From Timema cristinae (Eukaryota > Arthropoda > Insecta > Phasmatodea > Timematidae), in the NCBI GenBank assembly GCA_039000515.1, contig JBCFYV010000001.1, positions 61,719,267 through 61,783,266 of the forward strand: a DNA stretch of 64,000 nt. Reading direction: 5' to 3'. The translations under genes and the position numbers were made by a program. Positions within the stretch are counted from its first letter, which is position 1. Each line of letters opens with the position of its first letter. The notes under the pieces are model-generated. The model did not search any database and had not been told where the DNA came from. It worked only from the letters and a program-made list of their open reading frames with translations. Below, one piece after another: positions 55,101 to 64,000 of the stretch.

Positions 55101-58100
55101 TCAAACAAATTCCCCTTCCTAGAACAAAAAATTTCACCCAAGTTGCAAATTTCATCTGTCAACCCCATTCTCCCCCTGAAACTTAATTTTACATCCACAA
55201 TTGACAAAAGGAAAATTTTCTGTCAACACCTTTCCCCTCCTAGAACATAAATATCATCAATATTTACAAAGGGTTCAATCCTGTAACCCATTCTCCCCCT
55301 TTGACAAAACATTCAAAATAGTTAAAAAAAGTTACAATCTTCAACACAATTCTCCTCCTAGAAAATAAAATACTCAATAGATTAAAGAAGGGTTACAATC
55401 CTGTAAACACCATTCCCCCAAACCCTTTCTCAATAATTGAAAAAGGGTTAAAAATTCTGTAAAACCCATTCCCCTCCGAAAAATTTTTCTAAAGTTAACA
55501 AGTTACAATCCTGTCAAATTTCCTAAAACATTAAAATATCTCATAGATTACAAAGGGTTACAATCCGTCAACACCATTCTCCTCCTAGAACATAAAAATC
55601 CCCAAAGTTTGACAAAAGGTTAAACCCTGTCAACACCTTCTCCCCCCTGAACATAACAATCATCCAGATTACAAAGGTTAAATTTTGTCACAAAATTCTC
55701 CTCCTAGAACAAACATTCACAAATTAGAAGTTACAACCCTGTCAACACCTTTCCTCTGAACATAACATATATCCAAGATTTCAAATTAATCCGTCAACCC
55801 CTTTCTCCTCCTAGAACAAAAACATAACCAAGATGAAAAAAGGGGGTAGAAATTTTTCCAACACCTTTCCCCTAGAACATAACATATCTCCAAATTTGAA
55901 AAAAGGTTTTAAATCTGTCAAAACTTTTTTCTCCAGAACATAACATTCATCAAGATTGACAAAAGTTAAAAATTTCGTCAACACATTTTCTCCGAACAAA
56001 ATTCCCCCAAAATTGACAAAGGTTACAATCCTGTCAACCCATTTCCCCCTGAACTAACTATCATCAAGATTGACAAAAGGTTTACAATCTGTCAAACCTT
56101 TCTCTTCCTAAACATAAAAAATCATCTAGATTGAAAAAAGGTTACAATTCTGTCCACCATTCTCCCCCTAAACATAAAAATTTCATAAATAGTTTTAACA
56201 AGGTTACAATCCTTCAAAAACATTTTCCCAGAAATAACATATCATCAATAGATTACAGAATTTAAAATTTCTGTAACACATTCCTCCAAAAACATAAAAA
56301 ATTCATCAATAGATTAACAGAAGTTAAACCTGTAACCCATTCTCCCTAAAAAAAAATTTTACCCATAGATTAAAAAAGGGTTCAATCCTGTCAACCCTTT
56401 TCCCTCCTAGACATAAATATCATCAATAGATTGACAGAAGGTTACTTTCCTTAAACACCTTCTCCCCCTAGAACATAACTTCATAATAATTGCAAAAGGT
56501 TTAAAACTTAACACCATTCTCCCCCAGAAAAAAACATACACAATAGATTAAAAAAGTTACAATCCGTCAACACCATTCTCCCCCTAAACTACTTTCATCA
56601 TAAAATTAAAAATTACAATCCTGTCACACCATTCTCCCCCTGAACTAAAAATATCATCCAGATTGACAAAGGTTAAACCCTTCAACACCTTCCCCCTGAA
56701 CATAACATACTCCAGATTGAAAAAAGGTTTTAAAACCTGTCAACCATTCTCCCCCTAAAACATAAATATCATCCAGATTGACAAAGGTTTTAAACCCTGT
56801 CAACCCATTCTCCTCTAAAATAACATATCACCCAAGATTGACAAAGGTTAATTTTCTGTCAACCATTCTCCCAAAAACATAACAAAATCATCAAAGTTTA
56901 ACAGAAGTTAAAATCCGTCAACCCCATTTCCTCCTAAAAAAAAATATAATAAAAGATTGACAAAGGTTAAATCCGTCAACACATTCTCCTCCTAGAACAA
57001 AAACATCATAGATTGCAAAGGTTTTACAATTCTGTAAACACCTTTCCTCCAGAACATAACATATCATCAAGATTACAAAATTTCAACCCTGTAAAAAACA
57101 TTTTCCCCCGAAATAAATACACAATAGTTGAAAAAAGGGTTAAAATTTCTGTAAACCCCCATTTCCCCTAAACATAACATATCCCGTTACAAAAGGTTAA
57201 AAATCCTGTCAAACCCATTTTTCTCTAGAACATAACATATCATCAAAAATTTGAAAAAAAGGGTTTTCAATTCTGTCAACCCCTTCTCCTCCTGAAAAAA
57301 CAAATCTAAAATAGATTACAAAAGGTTATAACTGTCAACACCATTTCCCCCAAAAACAAAACATATATCAAAGATTAAACAAAGTTAAATCCTGCAACAA
57401 ACACTTCTCCCCGAACATAACTTTAATCATAGATTGACAAAGGTTCAATTCTGTAACACCATTTTCCCTAGAACAAAACATTCATCCACGTTTGCAAAAG
57501 GTTAAATCTTACAAAAAATTTCCCCTCCAGAACAAAAATATCATAAATAGTTTACAAAAGGTTACAATTCTTCAACACCATTCTCCTCTAAAACTAACAT
57601 ATCATCAAAGATTAAAAAAAATTTTAAAAATCCTGTCCACCATTCTCCTCCTAGAAAAAAAAATAACCCAAATTGAAAAAGGGTTACAATTCTGTCAACC
57701 CCATTCTCCTCCTAAAATCAATCTCAATAGATTACGAATTTACAATCCTGTCAACACCTTCTCCTCTAGAACATAACATTACCCATAATTCAAAAGGTTA
57801 CAACCCTGTCAACCCCTTTTCTCCCCAGAAATAACTATATCAATAGTTTGACAAAGGTTAAAATCTGTCAACACCTTTCCCCCTAGAACAAAACTTTTTA
57901 TCAAGATTGAAAAAAAGGTTTAAAACCCTGTCAACACCATTCTCCTCCTAGAACAAAAAATCTTTCAAAATTAAAAAAGTTACAATCCTGTCAACCCATT
58001 CCCCCTTAGAACTAACTTTCATTAGATTAAAAAAGGGTTCAATCCTGTCAACACCTTTTTTCCCTCGAAATAACTTATCAAAAGTTACAAAGGTTAAAAT

Positions 58101-61100
58101 CCTGTCAACACCATTCCCCCTAGAAAAAAAACATTTCACCCATAGTTTTCAGAATAAAATTTCTGAAAACACCATTCCTCCGAACTAAATATACCCTAAT
58201 TGACGAAGGGTTCAACCCTGTCAAACCTTTTCTCCCCCTAAACTTTAAAATTCATCAATAGTTGACAAAGTTACTTTTCTGCAACCCATTCCCCTCCTAG
58301 AAATAACATATTTCAAAGATTGACAAAGGTTAAAATTTCTGTAAAACCCATTCTCCTCCAAAACATAACTAATCTGATTAAAAAAGGTTACAATCCTTCA
58401 ACCCCATTCTCCCCCTAAAACATAAATATCATCAAAGTTAACAGAATTAAAATTTTCTGTCAACACCATTTTCCTCCTGAACATAAATTATCAATAATTG
58501 CAAAGGGTTTTAAAATCCTTCAACACCATTCTCTTTAAATAACATTCTCATAATTGACAAAAGGGTTTACAATTCTTTTAACACCATTCTCCCCCTAGAA
58601 TAAATTCATATAGATTGCAGAGGTTACAATTTCTGTCAAACCATTCTCCTCCTAAAAACAAAATTATCACCCTAGATTGACAGAAGGTTAAAATTCCTGT
58701 CAACACCATTCTCCCCTAAAACAAACAATCCAAGTTAAAGAAGGTTACTTTTCTTCAACACCATTCCCCCTTTAAAACTAAAAAATTTCATAAAATGATT
58801 GGAAGGGTACTTTCTTTCAACCCATTTCCCCCCCTGAAATAAAAATTCATAAATGATTACAAAGGTTTAAACAATCGTCAACACTTTCCCTCCTAGAACA
58901 TAAAATCATCAAAAAATTTAACAAAAAATTACAACCCGTCAACACATTCTCCTCCTAAAAACAAACATATCACCCCAAGATTGACAAAGGGTTTTAAATC
59001 TGTAACACCATCTCCCCCCTAGAACATAAATTCACCATAGTTGAAAAAAGGGTTAAAATCCTGTCAAACCATTCTCCTCCTAGAACAAAATATCATCATG
59101 TTTGACAAAGGTTCAATTTGTCAACCCCCTTCTCCTCAAAAACATAAATATCTCAAAGTTAACAAAGTTTACTTTTCCGGTAAACACCATTCTCCCCCTA
59201 GAACATAAAAATCATCAATAGTTTACGAAGCTTTCCTGTCAACCCTTTTCTCCTCCTAAAACTAACATATCACCCATATTAAAAAAAGGGTTTAAAATTT
59301 CGTCAACCCCAATTCTCCTCCTAAACAAAATATATCATAATTAACAAAAATATACAACCTGTCAACCAAAATTTTCCCTCCTAGAAATAACTTTAATCCA
59401 CGTTTGGGAAAAAAGGGGTTAAATCTGCAACACCTTCCCCCTAAACAAAAAAATTTCATCCAAGATTGACAGAAATACAACCCTTCAACACCATTCTCCC
59501 CCAAAAACCTATCATAAATGATTGACAAAGGACAATTGTAAACCCACCTTTCTCCTCCTAGAAATAAAAATTTCACAATAATTACAAAAATTACAATCCG
59601 TCAACACCTTTCCCCTCTTAGAACTTAAATCACCCATAGTTGACAAAGTTAAATTTCTTCAACCCCATTCTTCCTAAACATAACATACTAATAGTTTCGG
59701 GGGTACAACCCGTAAACCCCATTTCCCCCTAAAAATAACTACATCCTAAGAAAAAAGGGGTTTAAATCCTTAAACCCCAATTTCCCCCTAGACTAACATA
59801 TCATCAATAGTTTTAAAAAAAGTTTTAAAATTTTTTTTCTGTAAAACACCTTCTCCTCCTAAAAAAAATTCATAAATGTTTACAGAAGTTACAATCCGCA
59901 ACCCATTCTCCCCCCAGAACTATCATAAATAGTTGACAAAAGGTTAAAATTTTTGTCAACGCCTTTCCCCCCAGAACATAAATATCATCTAGATTAACAA
60001 AAGTTACAATCTTTTTAAAACCCCATTCTCCTCCAGAAAAAAAATTTCTCAATGATTGACAGAGGTTTAAAATTTCTGTCAACCCTTTCTCCTCTGAAAT
60101 AATTTTACAATGATTCAAAAATTCCAATCTGTAAAACCCCCCTTCTCCTCCTAGAACATAAATAATCATCAAAATTTAACAAAAGGTTTTAAAATTTTCA
60201 ACCCCATTCTCCTCCTAAACTTTTAAATTACATCAAAATTACAAAGGGTTTACAATTCTGCAACACCTTCTCCCCCTGAACATAACATATCTCAAAAAAA
60301 TTAAAAAGGTTAAAATTTGTCAACCCCTTTTCCTCCTGAAAATAAAATATCATAAATAGTTTAAACAAAATTACAATTCTGTCAAACCATTTCCCTCCTA
60401 GAACAAAATATCATCAAAATTTAACAGAAATACAACCCGTCAACACCATCCCCCCCTGAAAAAAATTTCATCAAAATTGAAAAAAGGTTTTCATTCTGTC
60501 AACGCCATCTCCCCCTAGAACATAATATAATTAATAGATTAACAAATTAAAATTTTGAAACCCCCTTCTCCTCCTAAAAAAAAATATCATCATTTAGTTG
60601 ACAAAAGGTTTAAATCCTGTCAAACATTCTCCTCCAAAACCCTACTAATAGATGAAAAAAGGTTAAAATTGTCAACCCTTTCCCCTCCTAGAACATAAAT
60701 TCATCAATAGATTGACAAAAGGTTACAATTCTTAAACCCATTCTCCTCCTGAACTAAAACTAAATGATTAACAAAAGTATACATCCTGTCAACACCATTC
60801 CCCCTCTTAGAACATAAATATAACAAAGATTGAAAGGTTAAATTTCTGTCAACCCTTTCCTCCTAGAACATAAAATCACCCAAGTTTAACAGAAGTAAAT
60901 CCGTCAACCCTTCCCCTCCTAAAATAAAAATATACAAAAATTGACAAAGGTTTACAACCCTGTAACACTTTTCTCCCAGAACCTATCATCAATAGTTTGA
61001 AAAAAGGTTACAATTTCTGTCAACCCATTCTCCTCCTAAAACATAAATTTCTCAAAGTTAAACAGAAGTTACAATCTGTCAACCCCCTTTCTCCCCCAGA

Positions 61101-64000
61101 ACTAAATTTCTCAATATTTTGACAAGGTTACAATCCTGTAAAAAACCCCATTCCCCTCCCAAAACCTATCACCAATAGTTTGGAAAAAAGGTTACTTCTG
61201 TCAACCCTTCTCCTCCTAGAAAAAAAAATATCATCAATATTAACAGAATAACAATCCTTCAAACACCATTCTCCTCCAGAACATAAATTCTCAATAGATT
61301 AAACAGAAGGGTTTACAATTCTGTCAACACCTTTTCCCCCTAAACTAACTTACCCAATTTTAAAAAGGGTTAAAATCCGTAACCCTTTTCCCCTTTAGAA
61401 AAATATACCCCAAATTTTGCAAAGGTTAAAAATCCTGTCAAAAACCATTCTCCCCTAGAAAAAAAACATTCACCCAAGAGCAGAAGTTAAAAATCCGTCA
61501 ACACCATTCCCCTCCTGAACATAACTTTCCCCAAAAAATTAAAAAAAAGGTTAAATTCTGTCAACACCTTTTCCCTCCTAGAAAAAATATAAATCAATAA
61601 ATTAAAAAAAGTATAAATCTGTAAACACCTTTTCCCCTCCTGAACATAAACATTTTTCATAGATTGACGAAGGTTCAATCCTGTCAACACTTCTCCCCCT
61701 AGAACATAAAATCATCTGATTAACAAAAAAATTTTCTGTAAAAACCCATTCCCCCTCCAAAAACATAAATATCATCAATAGATTAACAGAAGGTTACAAC
61801 TGTCAACACCTTCTCCCCTAGAACATAAATTATCTGATTAAACAAAAGGTTAAATTTCTGTAAACCCATTTCCTCCAGACATAACAATCATCAAATGTTA
61901 ACAAAAGGTTAAATTCTGTCAACCCATTCTCCTCCTAGAAAAAAATTATCATCAATAGATTAAAAAAGGGTTAAAATTTTGTCAACCCATTCTCCTCTAG
62001 AACATAAATATATCCAAGATTGCAAAGGTTAAATCTGTCAACACCATTCCCTCCTAGAAATAACATTCACCCATAGATTGCAAAAGGTTACAATCCTGTA
62101 AAACACCATTCTCCTCCTGAACATAACATTCCCCAAGATTGACAAAAGGTTAAAATTTTTTTAAAAAACCCCTTTCCTCCAGAACATAAATCCCCATAGT
62201 TTGACAAAGGTTTAAAATCGTAAAACCCCTTTTCCCCTCCTAGAACAAACAATCACCCAAACAGATTGACAGAGGTTTAAAAATTTTGCACACCATTCTC
62301 TCCTGAACATAAAATCATCTAGATTGACAAAGGGTTTAAATTTCCTGTCAACCCCCATTCCCCTCCTAAAATAAAAAATTTCATCAAGTTGACAGGTTTT
62401 AAAATTCTGTCAACCCTTTCTCCTCCAGACATAAACTTTTTTACCCATAGATTAAAAAGGGTTCAACCCTGTCAACAAAATTTTCCCTCCAAAACATAAC
62501 ATATCTCAATGTTAAAAAGGTTACAATTCTGTAAACACCATTTTCCAGAAATAACATATCATCATATTAAAAAAGTTTAAATCCGTCAACACCTTTCTCC
62601 CCAGAACAAAAACATTCATCCATAGTTACAAAGGTTCAATTTCTTTCAACACCATTCTCCTCCTAGAACCTAACATATCATCATGTTTACAAAGGGTACA
62701 ATCTGTCAACCTTTTCCTCCTAAAAAAAACATATCCCAAGATTGCAAAGTTAAAATTCTGTAAAACACCATTCTCCTCTAGAAAAAACTTTATCATCAAA
62801 ATTTTTCAAAGGGGTACAATTTTTTTTCAAACCCATTTCCCCCCCAAAACTAAATATCTCCATGATTGACAAAAGTTAAAATCCTTCAACACCTTTTCTC
62901 CCCCTAAACATACATATATCATAATTGACGAAGGTTTTAAAATTCTGTCAACACCATTCTCTCCTAAACATAACTATACCCATAGATTGACAAAAGTTAA
63001 ATTGTCAACACATTTCCTCTAAAATTAAATTCACCCCGATTACAAAAGGGTTAAAAATTTTCACCCCTTTTTCCCTCCTAGAACAAAACATATCACCCAT
63101 AATTGACAAAGGTTAAACGTCAACACCTTTTTCCTCCAGACATAACATATCACAAGATTGAAAAAGGGTTTTAAACCCTGTCAACACCATTCCCCTCCTA
63201 GACATAACAACATCCTAATTGCGGGAAGGTTTACAATCTGTCAACCCCATTCTCCCCCTGAACATAAATTCATCAATGATTACAAAAGGGTTTTAAAATT
63301 TCTGTCAAACCATTCTCCCCCTAAAACATAAAAAAATTCATCAAAGATTGACAGAAGGGTACAATCCTGTCAACACCATTCTCCCCCTAGAACATAAATA
63401 TCATCCATAATTGACAGGGGTTACAATCCGTCAACACCTTCTCCTCCTAAACCCAACATAATCAATAGATTACAAAAGGGTACATTCCGCCCAACACCTT
63501 TTCCCCTCCAAAAACTAAATTCATCATAGATTAAAAAAAGGTTACAATTGTCAACAATTCCCCTCCTAGAAATAACATATCTCAATAATTGACAGGGGGG
63601 TCTTTCGTCAACACCATTCTCCTCCTAGAACATAACATACCAATAATTAACAAAAGGTTACAATTCTGTAACACCTTTTCCCCTCCTGAACAAAAAAATT
63701 TCATAATAGATTACAGAAGTACAATCGGTCAAACCTTTTCCCTCCTTAACATAATTATCATAAAAATAGTTTTGAAGTTTTTTACAATCCTGCAACCCTT
63801 TTCCCCTCCTAGAACAAACATTCACCATAGATTGACAAAGGTTACTTTTTCTGTCAACCCCAAATTCCCCCAGAAAATAACATATCACCCTAATGACAAA
63901 GTTACTTTTCCTGTACCCCCAATTCTCTCCTAAACAAACATATCACCCAGATTGCAAAGGTTTCAATCTGTAAACCCTTTTCCTCCTAGAACATAATATC
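52193..64000. repeat. Satellite array, about 65-bp units with an internal dyad
   Basis: The unit has the order CTCCTCCTAGAACATAACAT, ATCATCAATAGATTGACA, (GA or AA)AGGTTACAAT and CCTGTCAACACCATT, about 64-66 bp in all. It fills at least 11.8 kb and runs off the window, so more than 170 units. TTGACAG and CTGTCAA in each unit are inverted repeats. Copies between 52.2 and 55 kb are well kept; beyond 55 kb single-base losses, merged homopolymers and partial units become frequent. Short open frames on either strand are by-products of the repeat. Confidence 0.97.

Noticed and set aside
52193..64000. Minus-strand proteins with Cys/Arg/Gly repeats (for example at 52593-52850, 59292-59576 and 59870-60172)
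   Set aside because: They are frames through the satellite units; a unit near 66 bp keeps a frame open by chance. No family resemblance.
52193..64000. CRISPR array
   Set aside because: The whole unit is repeated; there are no unique spacers, and the context is an animal genome.
52193..64000. Bacterial-type promoters (TTGACA followed by TACAAT)
   Set aside because: The spacing is about 6 bases instead of about 17, and the host is eukaryotic.

Overview
This window looks like an AT-rich, intron- and transposon-laden animal nuclear genome. The only conserved host gene I recognise is Alg1, the GT33 mannosyltransferase that adds the first mannose to dolichol-linked chitobiose. It lies on the minus strand in six coding exons spread over about 19.7 kb (19373-39081). 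A Jockey-like LINE with a double zinc-knuckle ORF1, BEL/Pao and Ty3/gypsy remnants, hAT elements and tRNA-derived SINEs fit an invertebrate. An arthropod is my best guess (Jockey type, anchorless Alg1 N-terminus), but this is weakly supported. All other coding sequence looks mobile or broken.

Layout. 1-15 kb: SINE copies, a 182-bp segment that recurs 7 kb away, a left-truncated hAT element (3125-5094) abutting a Ty3/gypsy-type gag and protease remnant (5122-7111), a long gene-less stretch, then a minus-strand Ty3/gypsy pol remnant (12770-14435). 15.2-18.05 kb: a structurally complete hAT element with matching terminal inverted repeats and a perfect 8-bp target duplication, whose multi-exon transposase is broken. 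19.4-39.1 kb: Alg1. Its introns hold a hAT-type MITE, a second hAT element of the same family as the one at 3 kb, an exon of a transposon-associated PIN/FEN1-like protein, a long inverted repeat, two minisatellites (28.5-30.1 kb and 33.1-33.9 kb) and several SINEs.

39-52 kb: two related minus-strand SINEs, a decayed BEL/Pao pol (41320-44060, minus), a short stretch with a TATA box and a GC-rich hairpin, a Jockey-like LINE (about 45.0-49.5 kb, plus) whose reverse transcriptase has lost its catalytic Asp-Asp box, and then unassigned sequence. A 100-N scaffold gap lies at 52093-52192. From there to the end is one satellite array of about 65-bp units, each with an internal inverted repeat. The array becomes markedly noisier after about 55 kb, which I read as poor consensus at least as much as biological decay.

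I did not find a convincing new multi-gene system. The items most worth a second look are the dyad-bearing satellite, the SINE family with its conserved 3' end, the phase mismatch between Alg1 exons 1 and 2, the hAT element with intact ends, and the long inverted repeat in the Alg1 intron.
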